Positions 8,612 through 17,437 of a stretch of 64,000 nucleotides of DNA are shown here, in pieces. Origin of the DNA: Sphingomonas turrisvirgatae (GTDB lineage: Bacteria > Pseudomonadota > Alphaproteobacteria > Sphingomonadales > Sphingomonadaceae). Location of the stretch: NCBI RefSeq assembly GCF_001721295.1, contig NZ_MDDS01000015.1, positions 1 through 64,000 on the forward strand. Direction: 5' to 3'. The position numbers were made by a program, and so were the translations under genes. Each line of letters starts with the position of its first letter. The first letter of the stretch is position 1. The notes under the pieces are model-generated. The model saw only the letters and a program-made list of their open reading frames with translations, had not been told where the DNA came from and ran no database searches.

Positions 8612-9916
8612 ATGAATGGGGATCAGCATAGGCCGCTGGGGCATCAGTACGCACTAGCCATGCTCAACGGCGGCGAGGAGAGCGTCCGCAAGCTCGCCAC
8701 CACCGCCGGCACCCAGCTCACCTTGGACGCATTCCTGCGCGTCCAGGACGAAGAACCGGTTCCTGCCTTCCTCCACTCCGCGCTTTGTGCGATGTCGCTG
8801 CCAACCAAGCGGCCCAAGGACGACACTCAGCCCATCGTCCGTGAGGACGGCAAATATGCGCTGGCCATCAATCCCAGGCCAGTGCTTCAGAATGTCGACG
8901 GCAAGTCCGTCATGCGAAGCCTTGGTGTGCCTTATGGCGCCTATCCACGCGTTGCCCTGATCTACCTCCTCTCTCAGGCGGTCATGAAGCAATCGCGGGA
9001 CGTTTATCTTGGCCGCAATTTCACCGAGTGGATGCGCCGCCTTGGCTACCAGACCGTGTCTTATGGACCACGCGGGACGGCCAACCTGATGCGAGAGCAG
9101 GTGGATCGGCTGCTGGCGTGCGAGTGGCAGATCCGCTGGGACGGCACCGACACGGAAGACAACGCCTTCGCTGTCCGGGACGTCAAGATTTCCAACGAAT
9201 ATGCCGGTTCGCTCGACAAGAACGGCTCATTCGCGCGCGAAATCCGTATGTCCGAGGCGTTCTACTCGCATCTCATCGACCATGCCGTGCCACTCAATGA
9301 GATCGCCATCCGCGAGCTCAAGGGTACGCCAACGGCGCTCGATCTCTACACTTACCTTGCCTACCGACTCCCGCGGATTGGATCCGACAAGGGCCAGGTT
9401 ATCTCATGGGACCAGCTCGCCAAGCACCTTGGCAACGAGGCCGACAGCAAGCGCTTCCGACAGACCGTCCGCGAAACCATGCAGATCGTGTCGGCGGTCT
9501 ATCCCAACGCAAATGTCGATCTCTCCGGGCGGAAGGTCATTCTTCATCCGTCACCGGCACCGCTGGAGCGCAAGCTCGTGGGGCCGCACCTTCGACTCGT
9601 CGGGGGCGAGGCTCCGAAAACGGCACCGAGATCATCGGTCAAACCGGCCCATGCAGCGAAGTCCGCGCCCGCGAAGGACGATGCGCCGACTCTTCCGTTC
9701 CCCGCCGGGTCTCTCTCATACGGCACGCGTGAGGCCGTCTTCCGCCAGATCGCGCTGACCAAGGGCCATCCGTGGTCAGTGGATGACATGGCGGCTGCAT
9801 TCCGCAAGGGATGCCCCGATTTTAGCCGGCCGCGCACCGATTCAGAGTGGCTGCGGATCTGGGAGAAGTTCGTCGTCGCCTATGCTGAACGCCGCGCGAA
9901 TCGAAGCGACGACTAA
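8612..9916 (+). CDS. repA: RepA replication initiator (RepA_C family)
   Basis: 434 residues. The central segment VPYGAYPRVALIYLLSQAV, with SRDVYLGRNFTEWMRRLG close behind, is typical of Pfam RepA_C ('plasmid encoded RepA') initiators, one of the replication classes of sphingomonad megaplasmids. A winged-helix-like DNA-binding region follows, and the C-terminal 100 residues look like a separate helical domain. It would bind the iterons at 8151-8375 and start replication. ATG 8612 is preceded by a purine-rich GGGGGAAGGG. An inverted iteron lies inside the coding sequence (9622-9638) and another direct copy lies just after the stop. Confidence 0.88.
   Translation: MNGDQHRPLGHQYALAMLNGGEESVRKLATTAGTQLTLDAFLRVQDEEPVPAFLHSALCAMSLPTKRPKDDTQPIVREDGKYALAINPRPVLQNVDGKSVMRSLGVPYGAYPRVALIYLLSQAVMKQSRDVYLGRNFTEWMRRLGYQTVSYGPRGTANLMREQVDRLLACEWQIRWDGTDTEDNAFAVRDVKISNEYAGSLDKNGSFAREIRMSEAFYSHLIDHAVPLNEIAIRELKGTPTALDLYTYLAYRLPRIGSDKGQVISWDQLAKHLGNEADSKRFRQTVRETMQIVSAVYPNANVDLSGRKVILHPSPAPLERKLVGPHLRLVGGEAPKTAPRSSVKPAHAAKSAPAKDDAPTLPFPAGSLSYGTREAVFRQIALTKGHPWSVDDMAAAFRKGCPDFSRPRTDSEWLRIWEKFVVAYAERRANRSDD
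9622..9638 (-). repeat. Inverted iteron inside the repA coding sequence
   Basis: GGCACCGAGATCATCGG is an exact reverse complement of the iteron consensus, embedded in repA in the linker before the C-terminal domain. Confidence 0.75.
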
Positions 9917-9933
9917 CCGATGATCTCCGAGCC
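9917..9933 (+). repeat. Direct iteron immediately after the repA stop
   Basis: CCGATGATCTCCGAGCC begins at the base after the TAA stop and is identical to the first origin iteron at 8151. Confidence 0.8.
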
Positions 9934-10032
9934 GTTCGCGTTGAGGCGAGCGCAGGCTGAATCTGTCTCCAAGTCTCAGACCGACCGAAAAGAGGAAAGG
10001 AGGGGCCGAGCGTGTAAGCAGGAGGTAGAATT

Positions 10033-10887
10033 ATGCCGCTTACAGCCAGACGGCCATCGCAGGAGATAGTCGACATTGTCGGGGCCCTGGGCGGCACGTG
10101 GAGCGGCAATGTCGCGATGTGCCGCTGTCCCGCACACAGCGATCGCGATCCAAGCTTGTCGATTCGGCAAGGGGATCGCGGCATTCTCGTCACCTGTTTC
10201 GCAGGATGCTCGCGCGAAGACGTCCTGCGTGAACTGCGCCTTGTTCGCCCGGGTCGCCATTATCCGCCACCCGCCTTGGCGGACTCGCCGCGGCCGATGA
10301 ACGTCGAATGAATCTGGAATGAGGCGGTCGACGTTCCGGGCACCCTTGCCGAGCGCTACCTCCAGTGCCGGAACCTCCTCCCACCACCACGCGATCTTCG
10401 CTTCCATCCGCGTTGCCCTTACCTGCCCAAGCCGAAGACGATCTTCGAACCCGCTCTCCTGGTAGCGGTGCGCGAGGGAAACCGTCTGGTCGCAATTCAA
10501 CGCATATTCCTGAACCCCGACACCGCCCATTACACGCGCAAGGTCATGCTTGGCGCCCCGGGGCACGGCGCTTGGCGGGGCGGGGCAGGGCGCAACACCC
10601 TTGCCATCGCCGAGGGCTTTGAGACGGCCGACGCTTTCGCGCGCCTGAGCAACCTCCCGTGCTGGGCTTCACTCGGCGCACGTCGGCTCAACCAGCTCGT
10701 CATTCCGCCCACGGTCACAACGCTCCTGGTCGCCGAGGACAACGATTCCGAAGGGCACAGGGCAGCCGAAAGTGCCCAAGCGCATTACGCCCGGTCGGGC
10801 CTCATCATCGAACGCGCGCCCCCGCCGCCAATCTACAAGGATTGGGCAAAGGCGCTCGATGCCCGAGCGCAGCAGAGCCGCGTCTAG
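10033..10887 (+). pseudogene. Toprim/CHC2-type plasmid primase, broken by one in-frame TGA
   Basis: The reading frame runs 284 codons but has a single TGA at 10309-10311; both parts lie in the same frame. The N-terminal part has a zinc-binding CRCPAH...CFAGC pattern, as in the CHC2 domain of DnaG-type primases. The C-terminal part has Toprim residues: Glu in IAEGFETAD and the acidic AEDNDSEG. Related proteins generally have a basic residue before an Ile-Trp-x-Glu-Ala segment, so CGA (Arg) to TGA is the likely change. A strong AGGAGGT precedes ATG 10033. It lies downstream of repA, where it would prime plasmid replication if functional. A sequencing error is the alternative. Confidence 0.7.
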
Positions 10888-10968
10888 GCGCGAAGCGCCG
10901 GAGGAGAGGGGAGGGGGATCGAAAGGGTGTCGCTGCCGAGGGTGCAGCCCACTCTGGAGACCACACCC

Positions 10969-11829
10969 ATGTCCGATCTCTTCGAAGCGGCCGCCCAGGC
11001 TGAGCGCGAGGCCGTGCGCCTCCTTCTACCCCGTCTGCGCTCCGACGAGGCCATTCAGCGTCGTCACCTCAACGACGCGATGACCAAGGCCTTCGGCGGT
11101 TCTGATGCCGACGGTCGCTGGACACAACGCGCCAGCTTTGAACTCCTCGAGCATGCCCTTGCCATCCATCTTCAGTCGAGCGCCCAAAAAATTGCGGCGT
11201 TCGGCGACGTCCGCGCGCTGATCGATTTGTCCGATCGCCTGCCCACTCAGACGGTTCGCAGCGAGGATCAGATCGAATGGCAGCAATTCTCGACACCTGT
11301 CGACATCGCTGCGGTTATGACGCTTCTCGCCAACGTCCAGCCCGACGACATCGTGCTCGAGCCGAGCGCGGGTAACGGCCTATTGGTCGCGCAGCTCCGT
11401 CACGTCGAATCGCTCCATCTGAACGAGCTCGATCCGCTCCGCCGTGGCCGATTGAAGGCGGCTTTCCCCTCAGCATCGATCACCGGGCACGATGGTGCGA
11501 CCATCAATTCCACCCTCGCAAGCGTCGATCGACCAACCCTCATCCTGATGAACCCGCCCTTTTCGAGGTCGGTCGGCCGCGGCGCCGACGACTATGCCGC
11601 AGTCCGTCATCTGCAAGCGGCGCTGCGCCGTCTTCAACCGGGCGGCCGGCTCGTTGCCATCATGCCCGATTGGTTTGGCCCGAGCGCACGCATGCGTGAG
11701 CAATATGAGACGATCCTGCGCGACGTGAGCGTCCTGGCGGCCGTCCGTCTCGAGAAGTGCTACCTGAAGCATGGGACTTCGATCGCCGTGCGGTTGTTTG
11801 TCATCGACAAGGTCCCCGGAGCGTGCTGA
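10969..11829 (+). CDS. SAM-dependent methyltransferase domain, probably cut from a larger helicase protein
   Basis: 286 residues. Motif I is VLEPSAGNGLL and motif IV is MNPPFSRS, the NPPF signature of N6-adenine-type DNA methyltransferases. On related plasmids this domain usually forms the N-terminus of a protein of well over 1,000 residues with a strawberry-notch-like helicase; here the frame ends with VPGAC and no helicase follows. ATG 10969 has GGAGA upstream; an earlier GTG at 10927 is less likely. Whether the remaining methyltransferase is active is unknown. The 135 bp after the stop show no recognisable continuation. Confidence 0.65.
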   Translation: MSDLFEAAAQAEREAVRLLLPRLRSDEAIQRRHLNDAMTKAFGGSDADGRWTQRASFELLEHALAIHLQSSAQKIAAFGDVRALIDLSDRLPTQTVRSEDQIEWQQFSTPVDIAAVMTLLANVQPDDIVLEPSAGNGLLVAQLRHVESLHLNELDPLRRGRLKAAFPSASITGHDGATINSTLASVDRPTLILMNPPFSRSVGRGADDYAAVRHLQAALRRLQPGGRLVAIMPDWFGPSARMREQYETILRDVSVLAAVRLEKCYLKHGTSIAVRLFVIDKVPGAC

Positions 11830-11964
11830 CCAAGCTCACGCACGATCCGGCGCGCGCGGCGCTAAGAGTCGGCGTTCGCGCTCGCCAAAACGAGGAAGGC
11901 GGCGCCATCGCCGGCCCGTCGCAGGAGCCCTTTCGAGGCCTGAGGTACGAGCACCGACCTCCGC

Positions 11965-12453
11965 TCAGACGGATAAGGTCGGGTCGGCCAACCATGACGG
12001 GCCCTGCTCGAAGGCGGCGTCCAGCTTCACTATCGGACCGTCCGGCGCGTCGGCGACATAGGGGTTGGTGAGCGGCATCCGCGTCGCCTTCAGCCGCCCC
12101 TGCTCTCCCGCGACACGGCCGCGACGTTCGAGCAGATCCTCGAGCCATTCCAGATCGTCGAGCATCGCCACCACGCCGCGCCCGGCCAGACAGAAATAGA
12201 TGCAACGCTGGAAGTCGTCGGCGCCGTCGTTGGCGAGGATCTCGGACAGCTTCCCCTTGCCGGCGGGGATGCCCTCATGAACCCAGCTCACCGCCTCGCG
12301 CAGTTCACGAACCGAATAATAGGCGTCCTCGACGTGCATCCCGATCGACGCGTTCGCGATCATGCGGCGCGTCGGCCGATTCTCGGAATCCAGCGCCGCA
12401 TCGCGCAGCGTGATGTCGAGGTCGAAGCGCTCGCGGAACGGTGTCGTCGTCAT
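11965..12453 (-). CDS. Hypothetical protein
   Basis: 162 residues with no family I can name. The protein is acidic and helical, with no signal peptide or membrane segment. ATG 12453 is preceded by GGAG at a good distance; an upstream extension of the frame to 12561 is not supported. It runs opposite to its neighbours and is divergent from the transglycosylase-like gene, which starts 75 bp away, so both promoters should lie in that gap. Confidence 0.5.
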   Translation of the reverse strand: MTTTPFRERFDLDITLRDAALDSENRPTRRMIANASIGMHVEDAYYSVRELREAVSWVHEGIPAGKGKLSEILANDGADDFQRCIYFCLAGRGVVAMLDDLEWLEDLLERRGRVAGEQGRLKATRMPLTNPYVADAPDGPIVKLDAAFEQGPSWLADPTLSV

Positions 12454-12528
12454 GGCAAATCTCCTGCGCCAAGGAACATATCGTGAACGCGCCGAGCCGT
12501 CAATATCACCACGCCCAAGGAGCCCGCT

Positions 12529-13776
12529 ATGCCGATTGAGATCATCGTCGGGCTGCCGCACCTAAGCGAGGGACCGATCCTCGCCCAAGCTCGCGCATTG
12601 CAGCAGCCCGCGCTTATTTCCGCGAATGGATTGTCTCGCTGGACCGAGCGCCGCGGGTGGCGGGAATGGGACGGGTGGCGGCTTTCCCAGCTGAGGAATG
12701 CCAAGGGGCTGGCGGCGCTCTGCCTAGACTCGGCCGGATTCGTCGCGGCGGCCCGATACGGCGGTTTCCCATGGTCACTCGGCGACTATGTCGCGCTTGC
12801 TGGGGCCTACCCCTTTCGGTGGTGGGCGAGCGCCGACTATTGCGTTGAGGCAGAAATCGCTCGGGACCGCGAAGAGGTCATAGACCGCCTCTCGCGCACG
12901 ATCCGCGCCAATCTAGACTGTCGCCGTCTCGCTCAGGATCATGGCATCGTCGACACCCTGATGCCGGTCATCCAGGGCCGCCGTCCGGAGGACTATGAGC
13001 GCTGTATCGCTGCGCTGTGGGGATCGCTGAAGCCCGGGTCGCTGATCGGCGTCGGCAGCATGTGCCGGAGAGACGTCCATGGTCCGGAGGGGGTCATCGC
13101 CGTCATCGACCATCTGGATCAGATATTGCCCAGGGGGGTCTGGCTGCACGCATTTGGCGTGAAGGGTTCGGCGCTGCCGTACCTGCTCCCATTCGAGCAC
13201 CGCATCGCGTCGATCGACAGCCAGGCATATGGCATCAGCGCCCGAAAAGCCGCCCGCCAGGCCCGTGTATCCAAGAGCGACCGCTTCGTCGCCGACCATA
13301 TGGCTCGGTGGGTGGCGGCACAGCACGCACGTCTCGCCAACCACCCTTTGCGCCTGCCGCACCATCGGCCTGCGGAACCCGATCCCGTCCCGGCGGACCC
13401 TTGGGAAACGGCGATCGCGCAGGCTCGAGTCGAGATCCGCGAGCTCATCGAGATCCTCAATGTCTACGCCGACGGCACGCTTTGCTGGGGGAATATCCCG
13501 AAGCCCGGAACGCTGTCCGTCTCCGCCATCCCGGACTTCGAGCGGGCATTGTTCGAGTCCTGGTCGACTCATCCCAATCACGGGCAGGACCAGACGGTCT
13601 CGGGCAAGGGTGGACTCATCTCCCTCTGGGACGACCTTGCGGCGCGCCGCGCCGCCCGCTTCCCGGTCAGGCGTCTCAAGGCTTTCGCCGTCAAACGTCG
13701 GTCGGTTGCGGCATCGTCCCGCAAGGCTATCGAGCCGCTGACGCTTGGCCAACTCATCGAAAGGACGAGACGATGA
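12529..13776 (+). CDS. DpdA/tRNA-guanine transglycosylase-like protein
   Basis: 415 residues with the order of motifs seen in the TGT barrel: CLDSAGFVAA (compare DSGGFQ), MPVIQGR (compare VQGG), LIGVGSMCRR (compare the glycine-rich loop) and LHAFGVKG (compare LMGVG). The zinc-binding Cys cluster of classical TGT is not seen. DpdA-type relatives exchange a base in DNA for a 7-deazapurine, and plasmid and phage versions are usually linked to DNA modification. AAGGAG precedes ATG 12529. Its stop overlaps the next start by 4 bp (ATGA). A role on DNA rather than tRNA is inferred from family type and neighbours. Confidence 0.7.
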   Translation: MPIEIIVGLPHLSEGPILAQARALQQPALISANGLSRWTERRGWREWDGWRLSQLRNAKGLAALCLDSAGFVAAARYGGFPWSLGDYVALAGAYPFRWWASADYCVEAEIARDREEVIDRLSRTIRANLDCRRLAQDHGIVDTLMPVIQGRRPEDYERCIAALWGSLKPGSLIGVGSMCRRDVHGPEGVIAVIDHLDQILPRGVWLHAFGVKGSALPYLLPFEHRIASIDSQAYGISARKAARQARVSKSDRFVADHMARWVAAQHARLANHPLRLPHHRPAEPDPVPADPWETAIAQARVEIRELIEILNVYADGTLCWGNIPKPGTLSVSAIPDFERALFESWSTHPNHGQDQTVSGKGGLISLWDDLAARRAARFPVRRLKAFAVKRRSVAASSRKAIEPLTLGQLIERTRR

Positions 13777-14432
13777 CGGCTCTCGCCGATGACCCCACGG
13801 CGGCTGCCTTGCTCGCGGCCGTCCCGTGCTTCCCTGCGCCGCCGAGCGGCAGCTCACCCGGCCTGGACGCGGTACGGGCTTCGCGCGCGGGCCATTGCCT
13901 CGCGATCGGCCGAGACGGCGTCTTCCTGATTGTCAGGCGCCCGTGGCTCGAGCTCGATGTGCCTGTCACGCCGCCGATTGCCGCCTACCTTCCCTATGGC
14001 AGCGTGGGCGAGCCTCGCGCCAACCTTCGGTGCGGCCTGATACCGCGGGCGTTCTTGGCCCAGATCATCGATCATTTCGGCGCGGCGCTGCCCAATGAGG
14101 CGGCCGCCTTCATCGTGTGGGACGAGGACGATCGGCGCTTCCTTCTCGATTTCCCGCAGATCGACCAGGCGACGCCGTCGCGCCTGGTCTATCGGACACC
14201 TGTCCTGCCCGGGAACCGCCACATCGTCTGCGATATCCACAGCCACGGCCATGGCCGGGCCTTCTTCAGCGCCACGGACGATGCCGATGACGCTCACGCG
14301 ACCAAGATTGCGCTCGTCATCGGTCGCCTTGGCGGTCCCGACAGTCCCGAGTTTGCCTCTCGGCTTTGCGCCGGCGGGATGTTTCTTCCGCTCCCGCGCA
14401 GCCCCTTCGAAGGATACGGCCATGACGCCTGA
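13773..14432 (+). CDS. PRTRC system protein A-like JAB/MPN-domain protein
   Basis: 219 residues. The C-terminal half carries the JAMM metal site as CDIHSHGHGRAFFSATDDAD (His-x-His, then Ser-x-x-Asp), expected for a zinc isopeptidase. The N-terminal half resembles the PRTRC system protein A family, found on plasmids with a ThiF partner. JAB enzymes cleave after ubiquitin-like tails. The gene overlaps the transglycosylase-like gene (ATGA) and the following thiF gene by 11 bp, so the three are coupled. The other usual PRTRC members (proteins B, C, E, F) are not seen nearby. Confidence 0.75.
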   Translation: MTALADDPTAAALLAAVPCFPAPPSGSSPGLDAVRASRAGHCLAIGRDGVFLIVRRPWLELDVPVTPPIAAYLPYGSVGEPRANLRCGLIPRAFLAQIIDHFGAALPNEAAAFIVWDEDDRRFLLDFPQIDQATPSRLVYRTPVLPGNRHIVCDIHSHGHGRAFFSATDDADDAHATKIALVIGRLGGPDSPEFASRLCAGGMFLPLPRSPFEGYGHDA

Positions 14433-15180
14433 AACACGTGATCGCCACTTCCTGCCGGAAGGGCTCCACCACCGCGTAATCAATGTCGTTCTGATCGGGT
14501 GCGGGGGAAATGGCGCCCAGATTCTGATGGGCCTCGCCTCGCTCGATACGGCGTTGCGCGCAATTTCGTCGCGATCCCTTCATGTGATCGTGGTCGACGA
14601 TGACGTCGTAACCGAGGCGAACCTCGGCCGGCAGCCCTTCTACCGCTGCGATCTCGGCAACTCCAAAGCCCATACGCTGACGGAGCGGATCAACCTTGCG
14701 CACGGTCTCGCCTGGCGAGCCGTTCACGGCCGAGCGCCCGAGGCGATCGATGTATCGGGGGCGGACATTCTGATCAGCTGCGTCGATACCGCCTCAGCTC
14801 GCCGCGCCCTCGGCGCCGCGCTCGGTGGAGGGTCCAAGGCACCCGCCTATTGGCTGGACCTCGGCAACCGCGCCGGCGATGGCCAATACATCATCGGCTG
14901 CCCCGCCGCTGCCCATCGCCGGAACGAGCGTCGCCTGCCCACCGTCCTCGAATATTTTCCGGAACTCGCTGACGAGAGCGTGCCGGACGACGACGCGCCA
15001 TCCTGCTCGGTCGCCGAGGCCCTGGAGCGACAATCCCTCTTCGTGAACCGCATCGTCGCGAGCCACGCGCTCTCACTCCTGTTCGACCTGCTCGGTCGCG
15101 GGTCGATCGGTCACGCCGGAGCTTTCATCAATCTCGGCAGCGGACGCTGCGCCCCGATACCCCTGCCGGCGGCTGCTTGA
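14422..15180 (+). CDS. PRTRC system ThiF-family (E1-like) adenylating protein
   Basis: 252 residues with a Rossmann glycine loop LIGCGGNGAQ, followed by VVDDDVVTEANLGRQPF, the N-R-Q-type signature of ThiF/MoeB/E1 enzymes, and LISCVDTASARRAL further on. These enzymes adenylate the C-terminal glycine of a small beta-grasp protein. The start ATG 14422 lies inside the JAB gene. ThiF next to JAB is the defining pair of the plasmid PRTRC cassette. No ubiquitin-like substrate ending in Gly-Gly is visible close by, which leaves the target open. Confidence 0.8.
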   Translation: MTPETRDRHFLPEGLHHRVINVVLIGCGGNGAQILMGLASLDTALRAISSRSLHVIVVDDDVVTEANLGRQPFYRCDLGNSKAHTLTERINLAHGLAWRAVHGRAPEAIDVSGADILISCVDTASARRALGAALGGGSKAPAYWLDLGNRAGDGQYIIGCPAAAHRRNERRLPTVLEYFPELADESVPDDDAPSCSVAEALERQSLFVNRIVASHALSLLFDLLGRGSIGHAGAFINLGSGRCAPIPLPAAA

Positions 15181-15264
15181 TCGTCGACGCCCGCCGGCGT
15201 GAAGGAGAAGAGAGGGGAGGGGCTGGTCGAGCGGATTTGCGCTTGAGACCGGAGTACCCCGTCC

Positions 15265-15909
15265 ATGACCTACGATGTCGCGATGCGCCACCAGCAGGCG
15301 CTCGACCCCAGCGCCCTGACCACCATCGGCGCAGGATTGCACGCCATTCACGCGGCGATCACCGACTGTCGCAATGCCGGAAAGGACGCTGAGACCGACG
15401 CAGCCGTCATCCTGCTCGTGAGGCACCTCGTGTCGGTAGCCGAGCGCCGCCCGGACAGCATGGCCCTGCGCCGCACCTGCATGGACCAGATCGCCGAAAT
15501 CCGCCGACATCCTGTGCTTCGCACGCTCGCCTATCGCGGCGTCGCCTATGACGAGGCCGCGAAGCGCACCTTCCATGCCGAAGGGCGGACCGCGATGCGC
15601 CGGCTCGCCGAGGCCCTGGGCCTCGAGGCCGAGAGCTACTCCGTCCGCTCCAACAAGGGCGGTGCTGCGGTCTCCGGCGAGATCACGCTCCATGGTGACG
15701 AGGTTTATGTCCAGCTCTCGCTAGGCGGGCTGGGCCAGGATCGGGAGGTTCTCTACCGCCGCGTCAGCGGCCGAACCGACTATTGCGGCCAGCGCAATCA
15801 CTTCGCGCCCGTCACTGCACTGCTCGCCCCCGATCGCTTTGCGCAGCAGCTTCGGCGGGACCTGCAGCTCTCGCCGTCCGTCACCCAGGCGGATCGGCTG
15901 TTCGCCTGA
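15265..15909 (+). CDS. Hypothetical plasmid protein
   Basis: 214 residues of no recognised family. The N-terminal half is helical (HQQALDPSALTTIGAGLHAI), and the C-terminal half holds a beta-rich segment (GEITLHGDEVYVQLSLG). No signal peptide. It follows thiF by 84 bp, a purine-rich stretch without hairpin, and precedes the PP-loop gene by 38 bp on the same strand, so it probably belongs to the same transcription unit. A role linked to the modification genes is only inferred from position. Confidence 0.55.
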   Translation: MTYDVAMRHQQALDPSALTTIGAGLHAIHAAITDCRNAGKDAETDAAVILLVRHLVSVAERRPDSMALRRTCMDQIAEIRRHPVLRTLAYRGVAYDEAAKRTFHAEGRTAMRRLAEALGLEAESYSVRSNKGGAAVSGEITLHGDEVYVQLSLGGLGQDREVLYRRVSGRTDYCGQRNHFAPVTALLAPDRFAQQLRRDLQLSPSVTQADRLFA

Positions 15910-15947
15910 CCGGCCTCGCGTTCGCCCTCTCGCCGCCGGAGCAGACC

Positions 15948-17099
15948 ATGATCCACCACGCTCGCCTCGCCTCGGCGGCTTCATCGCACATGATCAGCCC
16001 GGAGCTTCCGGGCATTGCCCTCACGCCCGAAATCATCGGCGCTATCCGGGCCGGCGCCTGGATCGTCTTCAACCTGTCGGGCGGAAAGGATTCGAGCGCC
16101 GCGATGGCCGCGGTCAACCTATTCCTCGATCTCGTCGGTCATCCGCGCGAACGGCGGATGGCGATCCATGCCGATCTCGGCCGTGCCGAATGGGCCACGA
16201 CCCCGGAGACCGTCCAGCGCATCGCCGCCGAGGCGGGCATGCCGCTCACTGTCGTCCGGCGAGCGGCGGGCGACTTGGTCGATCGCTGGATCCAGCGTTT
16301 CGAGAGCGGCAAGCGGCGATACGCGGCGCTCGAGACCTATAATCTGATCGGACCGTGGTCGTCGGCATCGCTTCGCTTCTGCCAATCCGAAATGAAGGCG
16401 GCGGTGATCGGACCGGCGGTTGCCCGAATGCACCAGGGCGAACAAATCATCTCCGTTCTCGGGCTGCGCCGCGACGAAAGCCACAACCGGGCCTCGATCC
16501 CGATCGCCAAGGCCGACGAGCGGTACGCCAAGGCCGGGAACCGGCACGGAACGACGATGATGACGTGGCATCCGATTGCCGACTGGACGAGCAGCGACGT
16601 GTTTCACGCCCACCGCATGCTCGGGATCCTGCTGCATGAAGCTTATTCGACGTGGGGCTCGAGCCGGCTGTCCTGTCGCTATTGCATTTTCGCCTCGCTG
16701 CAGGACCTCGAGGCGTCGGCAGCGGCGCCGTCGAATGCCGAGGTTTATCGTGAACTGGTCGGCATCGAGGCTCGTTCGACGTTCCCCTTCCAGCCGACGC
16801 GGTGGCTCGCCGACGTCGCGCCCCGGCTGCTGAGCGCCGGGCTCAGGTCGGACGTCGCGCGCGCCAAGGCCGACCAGCTCGAGCGCCGCCGTCTAGAAGC
16901 GTCGATGCCGCCAGGTCTGCGATACGTCAAAGGTTGGCCGCCCCGGCTGCCCACTCCGGCCGAGGCCGAGGACATTGCCGCGGCCCGGCGCCCGATCCTG
17001 GCACGCCATTCCCTGCCAGACCGCTTTCCCACCGCGGTTTCGATCATGGAGCGATTTGCCGAGCTTCTCGCGGTCGCGCCACGGAAGGCCGCGCGATGA
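15948..17099 (+). CDS. PP-loop ATPase of the PAPS reductase/DndC-like superfamily
   Basis: 383 residues. The PP-loop is FNLSGGKDSSAAM near residue 40. Three cysteines stand out: one in LRFCQSEMK and a CxxC in SCRYCIFA, a layout shared by the second PP-loop protein of this cassette (27319-28167). The superfamily adenylates substrates, often as part of sulfur transfer (PAPS reductase, TtcA, DndC). It is not a biosynthetic CysH by context. ATG 15948 has GGAG six bases upstream; a longer open frame lacks homology. Its stop overlaps the next start (ATGA). Confidence 0.75.
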   Translation: MIHHARLASAASSHMISPELPGIALTPEIIGAIRAGAWIVFNLSGGKDSSAAMAAVNLFLDLVGHPRERRMAIHADLGRAEWATTPETVQRIAAEAGMPLTVVRRAAGDLVDRWIQRFESGKRRYAALETYNLIGPWSSASLRFCQSEMKAAVIGPAVARMHQGEQIISVLGLRRDESHNRASIPIAKADERYAKAGNRHGTTMMTWHPIADWTSSDVFHAHRMLGILLHEAYSTWGSSRLSCRYCIFASLQDLEASAAAPSNAEVYRELVGIEARSTFPFQPTRWLADVAPRLLSAGLRSDVARAKADQLERRRLEASMPPGLRYVKGWPPRLPTPAEAEDIAAARRPILARHSLPDRFPTAVSIMERFAELLAVAPRKAAR

Positions 17100-17419
17100 C
17101 GGCGATCGATGTCGCCATCGGCCAATGTCGCCTCACCGCCGAGATCGAGGATCAGCCGCCGCTCGGCTGGCGCTTCTGGTCGCTGGCCGGCTTCGCCGGC
17201 GATCCGATCGACACCAACCCTTATGCCGGGTCGCGGTGCCTCGCCCTCACGATGGTGGATGTCGAGGGCCGTGATCGATGGCTGTGCGCGATGGAACGCG
17301 ATCATAGCTTTCGCCTGCTTTGCACACACGACCTGCTCCCATCAACCGACCAGGCGGGCGCCGAGCGCTTCGCACGGCAAATGCTGGACGATCACGCCCG
17401 TCAGCCTCGTCTGCTCTGA
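17096..17419 (+). CDS. Hypothetical small protein
   Basis: 107 residues, not recognised. It begins with a short beta-rich segment and contains three aromatic residues in GWRFWSL. It overlaps the PP-loop gene by 4 bp and lies 18 bp before the Mom-like gene, so it is co-translated with them. A small partner or inhibitor is possible but unproven. Confidence 0.55.
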   Translation: MTAIDVAIGQCRLTAEIEDQPPLGWRFWSLAGFAGDPIDTNPYAGSRCLALTMVDVEGRDRWLCAMERDHSFRLLCTHDLLPSTDQAGAERFARQMLDDHARQPRLL

Positions 17420-17437
17420 CCTTCGGATCATCACCTC

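Noticed and set aside
10309..10311. TGA as a selenocysteine codon
   Set aside because: No downstream hairpin of that type is evident, and the site fits an Arg in related proteins.
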